A stretch of 64,000 nt of DNA from Sepiola atlantica. Its lineage: Eukaryota > Mollusca > Cephalopoda > Sepiida > Sepiolidae. The translations under genes were made by a program, and so were the position numbers. The notes beneath the pieces were generated by a model. It did not search any database, was not told where the DNA came from, and saw only the letters and a program-made list of their open reading frames with translations. Location: NCBI GenBank assembly GCA_963556195.1, contig OY744551.1, positions 12,795,096 to 12,859,095 of the forward strand. Reading direction: 5' to 3'. Below are positions 21,446 through 34,712 of the stretch, piece after piece. Within the stretch, counting starts at the first letter, position 1. Each line of letters opens with the position of its first letter.

Positions 21446-21803
21446 TACAGGGTGGGCCAAAATAAGGGTCCTATCTTTAAATTTGAATAACTTGAATTTG
21501 AATAACTTCCACAAAATAAAAGTTAAACTCACCAAACTTTATGTGTGTGTAGACTGACCCTTCCGAGATTTTTCGAAATAAACAAAACAAATTTTAGCCG
21601 AAAAACACTTCTTAAAACTTACAAAAACTAAAGTATTGTTTTTTACACTGTTTTGAGTTTTTTAAATGAGGGTACGTTTCTTAGGGCTAATACGGCTCAT
21701 GCTTGCTTCGGAAGGGGTCCTTTACTTATTCTAAAAAAAAAAATCAATAAATAAAAAGTTATGAATTTTTAAAAATAGGACCCTTATTTTTGCCCACCCT
21801 GTA
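21446..21803. mobile_element. TA-flanked MITE, copy 1 (358 bp)
   Basis: Terminal inverted repeats TACAGGGTGGGCCAAAATAA and GGGTCCTAT at the left, ATAGGACCCTTATTTTTGCC and CACCCTGTA at the right, with a TA at the target. The whole body matches, in reverse orientation, the copy at 27412-27796 (for example AGGGTACGTTTCTTAGGGCT and GCTCATGCTTGCTTCGGAAG). No coding capacity. Probably Tc1/mariner-mobilised. Confidence 0.85.
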
Positions 21804-21809
21804 TTACAT

Positions 21810-23256
21810 TTCCGTTCAAAAACAGTAAAGGAGATCGAGTTTGAGGGCTCTATGACAAGGTCAAGTAAAATGTGTGCACGGAAATAACGACCTAATCACA
21901 TAAATAAGATTCAGAGGAAACCAGCTAGGCGAGAATCTATGTAGACGTTTGAGAATGGGCTTTAATGAAAGAAATAATTAAAACAAAACGTCTCTTTCTT
22001 TTCCACCCTGTTTTATTGGTTTGTTTTCAAAAAAAAATTCTTTTCCAGGAAATGAATAAGTCTTAATGTGTTTGCATGTTTATACAGAAAAGAAAACGCT
22101 CATTGTAACCACACGATGGACTATAGGTTGTCCATTGGTGAAAAATGAAGTTATTTAAATACAATAATTTATCAAAATATTGCGAAAACTATATAAAATT
22201 CCCAGTATTTTGCAAAATTACTATGTAGAAATATGCATTACTAAATATAGCAATTTGAAGTGGCATTTACCTGGTAATCTTATAAAATTTAAATTTTTCG
22301 AAAAAACACCTTAAAAAACATTTTTGATCCCGTTCAAGTCGTTTGTGTTTTTTCTTTTACTCATTATAATGCTATTAAGTACAAATAAAATATTTGTACT
22401 CTTTTGGATCTTGAAGACAAAGTTTACTGACAATTTGACAAAAATTTTTACATAAATTTTACTCAGCAAAATCACATTTAGCGCTATAAATCTCAACAAC
22501 CGCTCAAGTTCACAGGCTAAACTACATTATTTTCTGGAAAATAATTTAATATGCTATTCAAATCACAAGGGACGTTGTTTGTGGACTAGCCCAGATTTCA
22601 AGCTATCAACTGACTAAGTGACAGTGGACATGAAGTCATTGATGGGACACTTACAATCCTAGAAGTTTAATCGATAGCTAATGAATCATAATTTGATGTC
22701 AATATACATAAGGTAATTGAAATGGAAGATTATAACTGACACATATGCTATTTTTGAGTTTTTATAATTCACTTAAAATTGAGATTTATTTACTTGGATT
22801 ACTGTTCTTGCACATTCACCAATGACTTGCACAATAAAAGTGTAAGTCATTGACTCAATGACTGACTGGTACAGCAAATACTTGCGAGCACAGCCATTCA
22901 TGGGACCAAATTTATGAATTTATAACTGTGACGATACGAGTTACCCTCTTTTGTGAAAGCTGCAATGCCCCACGCTTGGGACTCTTGTGCGATACTTGGC
23001 GTTGCGTTTTCGATGAGGAGAGGTGGGAATCGACAATTGTGTTTTTACACCCATAATGTGACCACGGAAAACGTTGCCGTCAATCAAATGGTAGCGCACA
23101 AACTTGACAGGTTGTTGTAAGGTCATGGGGACCTCAGTGCATTTTAACGGTCAAAGATTGAATTAACTGTCACCCACGGCTTGCTGAGGCCGAAACGATG
23201 ACGACTGTATTCTCTGTGTGCGCGTATCTCTCTATCTTGAGTACTCTCTCTCTCTT

Positions 23257-23287
<31 letters not shown>

Positions 23288-24100
23288 TTCGCTTATGCTA
23301 CGGCGAAGGGAGATTCGCAGTCTGGTGTTTGTTTGTGTACGAGTTGGCTTGTGTTACAGTCGCACACACACCAACCCCATTTTCGAGTTTTTAAAAATGT
23401 TTTTATTGGCATAAATTAATTATATATTTTTATATATAAAATTGTTTGTTCGTTCATTATACAAGCTTTAAATTTCAGCTCAGCCGTTCAGTCAGATAAT
23501 TAATTCTGTGGAGAGAATTAATGAGCCTATTGCCGCAGCCAGCAACGACGAAATAACGACCCGGGTATAATTACCCCTTTCATTAAAGAGATGTGCCTAT
23601 CGTTTAGTCTGAAGGCCTATAAAAGCCCTTGTACACACATCTCAACAGCACGAAAAACTAGAACACACAGGACCCCGAAGAAGAAGAAATGTATCACATA
23701 TAACATATCTTTGATTTAATGCACACAGCCAGACAATATAACATATACCCTGACATAATAGACACCCCAGAAAACGTAGTTCATACATCTTTAAGATTGA
23801 TATTTCGTAAACAGTCGGTATTTGGAGCTGGACGAAGTTTGAAATATCGAAATCTGGATATGACCTTAATTTCTGGTAGGAAATAAACATATTTACGCGT
23901 TAGTAGTCTGAATATCTGTAGTTTCATTACAGAGTCGAATCTATTTTTATTTAGATAATTTATGACATTAATTTGAAAAAATAACATTTTCTCACTTTTT
24001 CCGGCTTATTTCGTCGGTAGCCATCACTCACACCGCACAAAGAAGTATTATTTGTTTGTGTTTTAGATTTCAATATTACTCATGTTTTTAGTACGAAAAT
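21810..24100. other. Intergenic, no gene recognised
   Basis: Only short open frames and a CT-rich tract (23240-23290). The minus-strand frame at 22941-23126 has ordinary composition but no recognisable motif. Confidence 0.4.
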
Positions 24101-24108
24101 TGCCAAAG

Positions 24109-24620
24109 GAGCATTAGAATTTGTACATTTTCAGAAGAGGCGTATTATAGGCCAATCCAAAAGTGAATTTAATCATCGTCAAATAACAGAAAACCTCGGG
24201 AGCCTACTGTTAATGAAATGGTTGTCCAATGTATCATAGAGGGATAATAGCCATTATTTACTTGGCATAGGACGATCAGGACTCTCTGACAGCAATCTTC
24301 GTTTTTAATGATAGGAAATGAGTCTATGTACTTCTCTTGTGTATGTGTATATACACTAGTTGCACAAAATACAAATCAGTAATGAAACTTTAAAACATCG
24401 ATAGTGTATATTAGTAAACATGTTTTGTGTTTCCGAAGTATCAGAAGAGCGCTACTATAGATACATCTGTAACTATACTTAATCAACGTCAAATCGCTGC
24501 AAACCTTGGGATTATACTTCCCACTGTAAACCGAGTGTTTGTCATAATTGTAAAAGACGGAATATAATCAATATCATCTCGCTCGGATACTTCTGCTAGT
24601 TCTAGTAGAAAGAGGAATGT
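24109..24620 (+). pseudogene. Two decayed Tc1-like transposase N-terminal (HTH) fragments
   Basis: 24109-24290 reads FQKRRIIGQSKSEFNHRQIT, ENLG and, after a frame change, GIGRSGLSDS. 24430-24620 reads LNQRQIAANLGIILPTVNRV, FVIIVKDG. Both follow the pattern of the Tc1 paired helix-turn-helix (I...LN-R-IA--L-I---TVNRV, then a GRP-like hinge). They resemble each other but not the Tc1 element at 25427. Low-complexity matching only. Confidence 0.4.
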
Positions 24621-25305
24621 GTATAAGTTTGTTAACGTACGTAAACTATAGATAATAAAAACTTGTTATCAATTACACATTATTTTATTTTGTCAATTTT
24701 ATATATATATCGTAGTGGTGTGTTGCTGCCACATATGGGCAGGCGCCTTTTAGAGCATTCTCCGTTACCTAGACAGAGTTCAAAATCGACTTCGCCTCCT
24801 TGGATGATTTCTGCTGTGCCACACAGACCTTTTCTCACGGAAGTCTCGTTCTATACTGTAGTTATTTCTATGGGAAACGCTCGATTGAATTCTAATCTCT
24901 AGTTCTGCTTTGTAAGACATTCACAGCGAGGGCTCGTTTTTTACCACCACCAACAAAATTCACTTTTTCCTCCGTGTGCCTAGGGTCAGGCTGAATTCTC
25001 ACGACCGGAGCTATTTCGCAAGGACTTCTCATCTATTGAACACATAACTACGGGACTGCTTCCATGCAGATTATAACACGGGTGTCTTAAAATCAAATGT
25101 CAACAGATTGTAGTTATAAACTGTCCTTATATTAATTCCATTAATCATTTTCACTCTTCTCATACATTTATTTCAATCGACATTCCATCTGAATTATGTC
25201 CCCTCAAATTGATTTTAACCTTTATAAGTGCTGAGTCATTATTAAAAAAACGTTTGACGACAACTCCTAAATCCCACCTACTCTCTATTGGCTATACTTC
25301 TATCT

Positions 25306-25309
<4 letters not shown>

Positions 25310-25395
<86 letters not shown>

Positions 25396-25426
25396 TTATA
25401 TATATATATTTATATATGTATACATA
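25310..25426. repeat. (TA)n microsatellite at the left edge of a Tc1 element
   Basis: TA run with a few interruptions. The Tc1 element appears to have inserted into this array, since TA repeats also follow its right end (26956-26980). Confidence 0.9.
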
Positions 25427-26957
25427 TACTCGTGCTTGTCAAAAAAATAGAACATATGTATAAAACTGTAAAAATCATTCCGTTTGAGATAATTTTCGGC
25501 TTTTAAATTGTGTAGGCGAAATATTCTATATGTAAATAACAATTACAACTATTGTTAATCATTTGTTATATTTGCATATATCAGACTTGATTGTCACAGA
25601 GTAGTTTATTGTCACATTAGGAAATTCAACGTTTCAATTTAATAGAACATTATTCGTTGAGTAATCTCAAACTCAAAAAATGTATGTGTTTAAAAAGATT
25701 TTGCAAGTAATTTAATCATAATCTCTCATTCTTATTGAGGACAATCTGTGAGATGTGCAAAGGTAGTAGGTTTTTCTTTGCAAAGCTTCCTCTTCATCTG
25801 ATCCCACAAGGCTTCAATAACGTTAAAATCTGGCGAGTTCGCCGGCCATTCAAGAACAGGGATCGATTGTTCTCGGAGCCAGAAAGTTGTGGACTTGGCA
25901 GAGTGTGTCGGTGCCAAGTCATGTTGAAAAATGATGTATGTGGCGTCACTGTCAAACTGATTATCCAGCACTTACAGTAAATTAGCTTCCATGATATCTT
26001 GGTACACTGTTGCGTTTACATTTCATTTGATGAAGCAGAAATTACCAACACCCTTAGCACTCATACAGCCTAAAACCATGCCAGACTGCGGGAACTTCAC
26101 AGACTTCTTGACGCATTCTTGGTTATACCGTTCCGTGGATCTTCGCCAAACACGTGGCCCTTGGTCGCCGAAGGAAATACAAAATCGAGACTCATCTGAA
26201 AAGATCACACGCCGCCATTCGTCTGTAGTCCAGGTTTGATGAACAGTTGCCCATCGTAGCCTCTTCAACATCTGATTTTTGTTAAGGAGCGGTTTGGTGG
26301 CAGCTATACGATTTTGGTATCCCAGTTTCTGGAGCCTTCGGTAGGTAGTGCTTCGTGAAACGTCGGCACCAGAAGCCTGTTTCCACTTTTAGAAATGTGG
26401 CTTGTTGACTGTAATCGACTTTTCTTTGCCACCTTGTCCAGTGCCCGGTCTTGTCTTTCAGTGGTGCTTTTCTTTCGTCCGCATTTCTTGCAATTGCTGT
26501 TGGAAACAACCTTAGCATCTTTCTGTAGCACTTTGGTCACTACCGATTTTGAACATCCGACCTTGGTTGCGATTTCCATGTGCGTCTTTCCTACTTCCCG
26601 CAAATCGAACATTCGCTGCTTCTCAAACAAAGATATGTCTTTAGAGCGACCCATAATGAGAGATTATGATTAAATTACTTGCAAAATCTTTTTAAACACA
26701 TCATTTTTTTGAGTTTAAGATTACTCAACGAATAATGTTCTTTAAATTGAAACGCTGAATTTCCCAATGTGACAATAAACTACTCTGTGACAATAAAGTC
26801 TGACATATGCAAATATTACAAATGATTAACAATAGTTGTAATTGTTATTTACATATAGAATATTTCGCCTACACAATTTAAAAGCCGAAAATTATCTCAA
26901 ACGGAATGATTTTTACAGTTTTATACATATGTTCTATTTTTTTGACCAGCACGTGTA
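25427..26957 (-). mobile_element. Tc1-like DNA transposon with about 300-bp TIRs
   Basis: Left TIR 25427-25730 and right TIR 26655-26957 are inverted copies over their full length. Outer ends are TACTCGTGCTTGTC and its partner TACACGTGCTGGTC, followed by AAAAAAATAGAACATATG; inner ends are at AATCTCTCATT. A TA lies at each border. The transposase (25732-26654, minus strand) starts exactly at the inner edge of the right TIR. The TIRs differ at a moderate number of positions, so the insertion is not very recent. Confidence 0.9.
25732..26654 (-). pseudogene. Tc1-like transposase (DD34E), broken
   Basis: Starts MGRSKDISLFEKQRMFDLRE with a helix-turn-helix (MEIATKVGCSKSVVTKVL), then a GRKK hinge. 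Catalytic triad positions are readable: VIFSDESRFCISFGDQGPRV (first Asp), FQHDLAPTHSAKSTTFWL (second Asp), ANSPDFNVIEALWDQMKRK (Glu). Reading needs at least two frame changes (between about 26304 and 26271) and crosses in-frame stops (26023-26025 and about 25972-25980). It is about the usual 340-aa size once the lesions are ignored. Non-functional as it stands. Confidence 0.88.
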
Positions 26958-27373
26958 TATATATATATATGTATATATATATAGGTGTGCGAAATTGTTA
27001 TTTGATTTATGTAAGCCAGCATGTTCAAAGTCAAAGCTCGATTATTGTTATCATGTAACAACAGAGCATGTATAATCAAACGACATGTTGCTACATTCGA
27101 AATACCAAGATTTTATTCATCTTACGAATCATTTCTTTAAACAAAGACACTATGTACTCTATCTGGACTCGTTTCGATTAGCAGAAGACCAACCGACATT
27201 TGTATGTCAATATCGGATATCTCTTCAATAGACTCATCAGAAAACCAGAAACTTCTTAATCCGAAAAAAACACATACCTATTCGATAAACAAATGTCCAG
27301 AAAAAACAAACACCTTACATCGGATTCACCTGCATAGAGGGAGATTCAGAACTTTGTATCTACAGAAGGCAGT

Positions 27374-27411
<38 letters not shown>

Positions 27412-27417
<6 letters not shown>

Positions 27418-27796
27418 GGGCAAAAATAAGGGTCCTATTTTTAAAAATTCATAACTTTTTTATTTATTGATTTTTTAAAAAAATTTTTTAGAATAAGTAA
27501 AGGACCCCTTCCGAAGCAAGCATGAGCCGTATTAGCCCTAAGGAACGTACCCTCATTTAGAAAACATTATTTTTGCTTAAAAAACTCAAAACAGTGTATA
27601 AAACAATACTTTAGTTTTTGTAAGTTTTAAGAAGTGTTTTTCGGCTAAAATTTGTTTTGTTTATTTCGAAAAATCTCGGAAGGGTCAGTCTACACACACA
27701 TAAAGTTTGGTGAGTTTAACTTTTATTTTGTGGAAGTTATTCAAATTCAAGTTATTCAAATTTAAAGATAGGACCCTTATTTTGGACCACCCTGTA
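27412..27796. mobile_element. TA-flanked MITE, copy 2 (385 bp), inverted relative to 21446
   Basis: Ends TAGGGTGGGCAAAAATAAGG and CACCCTGTA, preceded and followed by TA repeats. The body is the reverse complement of 21446-21803 with a short extra stretch. It lies just right of the Tc1 element. Minus-strand reading frames over it are fortuitous. Confidence 0.85.
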
Positions 27797-28358
27797 TATA
27801 TATCAATTAAGTTAAAATATATCGATAAAATGAACTTAGAACCTATATTTATTTCAAAAGTGAACAATACAAAGTAGAGCTGTATAAAAAAAAATATATA
27901 AACATAAGAACAGCCTACGCGAGTAAACCAGCGTTTCAGTGTTATTACACCTCCCCGGGACTGCCAGATGAACAAATTAAAAAAGACACTTATCATAAAA
28001 CAGATCTGAATAGTATTATTTTTAGTTTTATTTAAAACATAACACGAAACAGACCATACTAACCAGAAGTAAATACGAAGAGACTCACAAAAATAAATAA
28101 TAAATAAAAGTAACACATAAATAGTCACATCACCTTCGAAAGCACACACAGTAGACTCTCATTAAATATTTGAAAAGGAAAACACTCAGCCAACACCCCC
28201 ACCTGACGAAGACATATGGTAACCGGATGTTAGCATATTACTAACACGCACAATGACGCCTTCATTTCCGCTATTTACTAACATGCTATTCTAAGAAAAC
28301 CAATGTTACCATCGACAATGATGAACCCATTGCTTTTATGCTTCAACTACCATCCATA

Positions 28359-28359
<1 letters not shown>

Positions 28360-28405
<46 letters not shown>
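28360..28405. repeat. (TA)n(TG)n microsatellite
   Basis: TA run followed by a short TG run. Confidence 0.9.
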
Positions 28406-28414
<9 letters not shown>

Positions 28415-28507
28415 CTGTGTATTGTATTAGTTTCTGTAGATATAAATCCGTTAAAATTCTAGTGTTTATAAAAAGTGTTCACTAACAATTAGAGCTGTTC
28501 TTTAGCA

Positions 28508-28627
28508 TAATTTTTTATTCATACAAACATTATTGGTTACATATGTGCATACATGATTCGCTTGTATTGTAACACCGAAACATGTATTCATATATGTACC
28601 AATAATGCGTGTATGAATAAAAATGTA

Positions 28628-28685
<58 letters not shown>

Positions 28686-29049
28686 ATATATATATGAAGT
28701 CACGAAGCGACGTCGTATGTAGGTAAAAATATTACTTCATATTTATTAATGAATACTATTATTAAAAAGCACCTTTAAGAAAGTTGAACTTGAGCACTTA
28801 GGAGATGTTAACAAATAGACACTTACTTAAGCTTCAAAGAAAGCCTCCGATTCGTTCGTTGAGTCCTGTAAGATTGTCTTGATGTTTACCGCTCGCCGCA
28901 ATGGACATAAATATAACTAAAGTTCTCCATGTAACTATAGCTGAGAGAATAAGACGAAAGCGTATAGTGTAAAAAGTGAATCTGTTAACTGGGTTCGTAC
29001 CTTGTGACCGTATGAAATTGCTACTTTACTACACTGATGAGAACCGTGT
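28508..29049 (-). repeat. Dispersed repeat with terminal palindrome (partner 4692-5140)
   Basis: 28508-28624 is an imperfect palindrome: TTTTTATTCATACAAACATT with ATGTGCATACATGATTCG on the left arm and CGAAACATGTATTCATATAT with AATGCGTGTATGAATAAAAA on the right. A (TA)n run follows (28630-28680), then 28695-29049, which is the inverted match of 4692-5045. The plus strand ends CACTGATGAGAACCGTG directly before TA repeats. Confidence 0.75.
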
Positions 29050-29056
29050 GTATATA

Positions 29057-29110
<54 letters not shown>
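29050..29110. repeat. (TA)n microsatellite
   Basis: TA run between the dispersed repeat and the hammerhead-bearing segment. Confidence 0.95.
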
Positions 29111-29115
<5 letters not shown>

Positions 29116-29146
29116 TTATTAATATTAAATAAAGTGTTACAACAAC

Positions 29147-29197
29147 ATCCGGACCAAGGTTTCAGATCCGAGAAAATCGGACCTTCATCAGCGGAGT
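29147..29197 (-). ncRNA. Hammerhead ribozyme, type I, minus strand
   Basis: On the minus strand CTGATGA (29191-29185) is followed by an 8-bp stem II AGGTCCGA/TCGGATCT with loop TTTTC, then GAAA (29163-29160). Stem III is ACC/GGT closed by TT, followed by cleavage-site C (29152). Stem I is TCCG/CGGA. All core nucleotides of the hammerhead are present. Very short stem III is the form described for hammerheads of Penelope-like retroelements, and a Penelope-like fragment lies 1.1 kb upstream on the same strand (30345-31380). It is probably part of that element's terminal repeat (inference). Confidence 0.8.
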
Positions 29198-29514
29198 CGT
29201 ATAGCTTAATGAGTGAGAACAACCGCCAGGAATTTCAAAATATTGTCCGTTGGAAAGATGGAACACTTTCAGATTTAAAATGGTCACGTGCGTGGAATAT
29301 TCGTAGTCAGTTATGGAAAAGTTACAGATCAAAACAACAGCAACGCTGTACATCGAAAAAGCAAGAAATTAAATGGGAATAACGTTAACAGTTGGACAGA
29401 TGGGAACCTAGCATGTTTAAATTGTCACGTGCGTGGAATTACGTGGCCGTTATGGAAAGTATTCAAATTTAACTAATAGAGACGCTATATATCTTATCGA
29501 AAGTAAATGGAGAT

Positions 29515-30170
29515 AACGTTAAAAATAAAAATAAAAATAAAAATAAAATTATATTAAGTTAAAAAATATATATAAATTATAAAATTATAAAATTAAAAAT
29601 TATATTGAAATAATATGCTAATGTAATAAATTATTTCTAAAAATATTAAATATTAAATAATAAATTATTAAAAATAAAACTTATAATTAAATAAATTGTA
29701 GTCACACCATTTATAAATTTATGAAGTCGTAATGGTACTAATCATAAAAAAATTAAGGTACTAATAATAAAGGGGGGGATAAAGAAAGATGAAAAAGAAT
29801 AATAATGAAGAAAAATAAAGAAAAATAAAGAAAAATGAAAAATGAAAAATGAAAAATGAAGAAAAATAATAAAGAAAAAATAATAAAGAAAGATAATAAA
29901 GAAAAATAAAGAAAAATAAAGAAAAATAAAGAAAAATGAAGTAAAATAAATATAAATAAAGATGAAATAAATACACTGTTAGATAAAATAAATGATAACA
30001 AAATTGTGTAAAAATAAAAATAAAAGATAAAAGGCAAGAGAAAGAAAAAAGGGGATATGGGGTACTCCACATTTGAAATTTTAAATTAGAATTAAAAATT
30101 TAAAAAAATAAAAATTAGAATTAAAAATTTTAAAAATTTAAAAAATTTACAAATTAAAAATTTAAAAACA
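29515..30170. repeat. A-rich low-complexity tract
   Basis: Runs of AAAAATAAAG/AAAAATGAAG and AAAATT motifs with almost no C on the plus strand. Minus-strand open frames here are poly-Phe/Ser artefacts. A continuous A-rich plus strand in this length is unusual but looks like expanded simple repeats. Confidence 0.85.
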
Positions 30171-30344
30171 GTTATATACATAAATATAAAAACCATCCAT
30201 AATTAAAACATGCAATAATGGAAATAGAGTTTAGGGCTACAGTCGGGATACCATACAGTTCAATCCGAAATTCGGAAGGCGAATTCATCATTGTGAAATC
30301 CGAAATCATAAAAGTCCGTATTCTGGGTACTCTGCGGTTATGAC

Positions 30345-31380
30345 TTATGTATTTTGTTCTGCCCAATTTATCAGAAGTGCCTTTCTTCTGTGGATACAGT
30401 CCTTATATATCTCCTCTTTTTTGTTTAGGCATATAATGTTAGGGTCATTGATGGTTCGCAAGATGTTATATTTTTCAGCATCGCAAAGTGCACAGCCGCC
30501 TGATATTGGGGAATATGGTTTTCGTCTTTCTATTAATTTCCAACTGATGGTAAAAGGTGTTCCCTCATCCTTTAGTTACCATACACGGGCCCGTAAAGCT
30601 GTATTTACTCTATCTCTATATTTGAAGGTATGCCTGTGGGCATATAGTCTTTGCTTAAACATGCCCTTTGTCATCCCAATGTATATCTCCTTCTTGTCCG
30701 TTGGTTGTCTGGAAATGCTCGCCTCGTATACTATTGATGTTACTTTGCAGTTCCCATCCAAGGGGCATTGATCTCTGGTTGTACAGGAGCAGGCTGTATC
30801 CTCTATTGGTTTAGGTTCGGCTGTTATCATTTTCTTCATAGATGGGAAGCATGAGTAACTAGTTTTTATAGAGTTCCTGTTAAAAAAATTGTGGAATTTG
30901 TGCTGTGGTGGGAAGTGTCTATCTAATAATTTAAGGAAGGTTTGGCCTACCTTAGTTTTGCAGTTTAGAGAAAAAGGAGGGGAGAACCAGATAATGTTCC
31001 TATTTCTGTTGCGGTTTCTAGTGTTACAGTGTTGGGTGGGCATATATGTAATTTTATCTTTGAATCCGCTCTTAAGGAGTGCCTCATTATAGTATGGCGC
31101 CGATTGTTCAAAAATTTCTCGGTTAGATGAGAGATCAGAAATTCTTCTACTGATGTTAGGGACAATATTCCTGAAAATTGAGTGGGGTGACAGGAGCCCT
31201 TATTAATATAATGAAGCGTTTCGTTCGGTTTATGGAATGGACTGTGTGTATCGGCTGCTAAGTTTTGTGTAGTGTCTAGGCAATGTACTGTATTGATGTT
31301 TGTGTCAATGGTGATTTTTAAACCTAAACTAAGAAAAAAATTTATCATGTCCTTCCTGAGTCTGTCTAGTGTGTTACCAT
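30345..31380 (-). pseudogene. Penelope-like element: RT end plus GIY-YIG endonuclease, truncated
   Basis: Minus-strand translation gives an RT C-terminal part ([39 protein letters not shown]), then after a frame change SYSCFPSMKKMI, the Cys cluster CSCTTRDQCPLDGNCKVTSI and EIYIGMTKGMFKQRLYAHRH, the GIY-YIG nuclease core (Tyr, Gly, Arg, His seen). After another stop, GGCALCDAEKYNILR and CIHRRKALLINWAEQ close the domain. Arrangement and motifs are those of endonuclease-bearing Penelope-like elements. The 5' part is cut by the complex TA array at 31386. At least two frame breaks. Confidence 0.85.
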
Positions 31381-31385
31381 TGCTG

Positions 31386-31958
<573 letters not shown>

Positions 31959-32882
31959 ATATTTATCGCGGCATCACAGTTAAACTTTAATCTAGGATTC
32001 AAACCAACCGCAGATTTGGAATCAGCACCTTTGATCCGGTGTCTTCGTTCTCTTTTAGTAAATTGAAAAAGAACGTCAAATAATGTGACGTATTGTTCTC
32101 TATAAACAGAAAAAAATATTTATTAGAAATGGATAAAAAATAATTGATAATACGATTTATATTAATAAAAAAAATTAAATTTTATACGTAATTTTCTTTG
32201 TTTCGCTCTATTTATTTTCGACACCGGAACTATTTTAGATTCATGCGCAGAAGTAAACAAAAATCCCACGCCGAACTCGACGTGCCCTCATTTTCTCCCA
32301 GAAAGTTTTATGCATATGATACATATTTATACATATAGTTTAAATTATATAAAAATAGGATATATTTGAAGTTTTAAAAAGGGGTTAAGCCCTCATTGCC
32401 CCTTTAAGAGTGCACTTAAATAGATTAATAAAGCAAAATATTTGGTTAATTAGTCGTTTCACAGCAAAAATGTCGGACATTGAGGTGTTTGCATTTTTTC
32501 GACCTAACAAATGAGTAAGTAAGCGTAAATAAATTGTTTGGGACTAAACATCACCGGAAATTGATTTAAAGGAAATATATTTGGTAAATTAGTTCAACAA
32601 TATGTATTTGGGTTTACGTGCTCATTTGTGAGGTCAGCAAAATATCAGAAAATGCAGCCGATTCATTGTCCGTAATTGCGACAGTGAAACGAAGAATTAA
32701 CCAAATATTTACGTTAAATCGATGGCCTTGTGGATTAGCGTTCGCCTTATTTTCTCATACGTTATGTCATCGTGGGTTCGCGTTTCACACAAGACGATTG
32801 TTTTGTTTTTTGCAATAGCGTTCCAGTTATTTTCGTGCTGATATCGCCGATCATCATGAACCAACATATGTTTGTAATAAGA

Positions 32883-33487
32883 ACAGGATGAAAATATTTA
32901 TTAAAAAATGGACGAAAAATATTTATATAAAATATTGATGAAAATTATTTAAGAAAAATGGATGAAAAATTTTGAATAAGACGTAAATATAAAATACATA
33001 ATAAACAAATTTGATGAAAAATATTTAATAAAAAAAGGGATGACAAATAGTTAATAAAAAGTTGATATAGATATTCTTTAAAAATGGATGAAAAATAGTT
33101 AATAAAAAATTGATGAAAATATTTAATTAAAAACCAGATGAAAAATATGTACTTAAAAGATTAATTAAAAATATTTAATAAAAAATGGATGAAAAATATT
33201 TCATAAAGGAATGGATGAAAAATATTTAATAAAAAATTGGAATAATAATATTTAATAAAAAAATGGATGATAAATATTTAATAAAAAATTGGAATAATAA
33301 TATTTAATAAAAAAATGGATGACAAATATTTAATAAAAAATGGATGAAAAATATTTAATAAAAAATTGGAATAATAATATTTAATAAAAAAATGGATGAC
33401 AAATATTTAATAAAAAAATGGATGATAAATATTTAATAAAAAATGGATGAAAAATATTTAATTAGAAATGGATGACAAATATTTAAT
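32883..33487. repeat. AT-rich minisatellite, copy B
   Basis: Counterpart of 893-1475, with the same unit types (ATGGATGACAAATATTTAAT and others) and small differences in copy order. Confidence 0.9.
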
Positions 33488-34445
33488 CGATATTCTTTAC
33501 ATCTAATTCTGTTATACAATTTTATAAAAGTTGAGGAACCTTGTATAAACAGGTACTTCAACAAGTTATTGATAATTAAACTTGAAAGACGACCCGATAT
33601 TGCACGGGATTGAAATAGGATCAGTATTATGTACTATTCACATCGTGCTATTTTCTTCCTTTTTATTGTGCCTCCTCGCGTTCCACTCCCTAATTTGGTC
33701 GAAATAAGTTGAAAGGCTGGAACACTCTCTGAATTGGTACCTGATACATATAGATGAAATTTCATTAATGCCGATTATACATATTTTAAGTTTTAAAGGG
33801 ACATTGCCCCCCCCCCTGCGTAACTTAGATATAAGGGAACATATATATTTGGCATATATTTAATAACGTAAAGATTCGAGACCAATGTGTCACTTAGAGA
33901 TGGTCCCACATAGATATTCGGAACATAGAGGGTACTGTAAAGATTCAGGACAGTTTTTATCGTCTTTCCCGGATATTTTATACATATGATATAAAATGTT
34001 ATCAAGATAAGATTTATTTGAAGATTTTAAGAGGGTTCATAGCTTCTATAGTTTAGGATGGCACTTAGATATTCGGGTCCACTTCCATTGTCTTCCCCAG
34101 TAAACTTTATACATATGATACATATTTGTACACCTGATTAAAATTTGTATGAAAATATGATATACATATTTGAAGCTTTAAGGGGCTTATGCCTTCATAG
34201 CACTTTCAGGGGTGCACTTAGAGATTCGAGAATATTTCCATTTTACATAAGAATACACTTTTAGATGTTATGTAGATTCTCTAATCTTTCTTACTATAGT
34301 GAACACACAAACATCACACGCAAAATACATACACACAGATATTGAGATTTATATATTTAGATAAATAGGAAGACGATTTGCAAATCTAAACAAAACGTAG
34401 TTTATACTTTTTGAGGTCGTTCCAACATTCGACTATTGTATTCAA

Positions 34446-34610
34446 CCATTGGCGCAAATGCAATTCAAATTACACATCACCCTCCATGTCTTCTCAAAAG
34501 AAATCTTTAATCAGCTACAGACAAATTAAATATCATTTGAGACATACAGACTAGCATTGTTTTTTTCCTATTATTTTAATTAGATGATTGTTCGTTGATT
34601 CTATATAAAG
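34446..34610 (+). promoter_or_regulatory. S-crystallin gene 2 promoter
   Basis: Conserved block at 34446-34472 identical to those at 2411 and 6077. TATATAAAG box at 34602-34610, 103 bases before the ATG. The upstream region is almost identical to copy A, but the last 40 bases of the 5' UTR (CAGTTGACCTGTCCGCTCTG) match gene 1's proximal exon 1 better than copy A. Confidence 0.78.
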
Positions 34611-34712
34611 TCAGTCAACTCGTTGCTTCCGTATCATTCGAGTCGAAGAGAGCCTTGCGCGAACTTACTTACCAAAATACACAGTTGACCTGTCCGCTCT
34701 GCATTTACCACC

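Noticed and set aside
29753..30072. Phe/Ser/Tyr-rich minus-strand frames resembling membrane proteins
   Set aside because: Low-complexity A-rich tract; no start context or conserved pattern.
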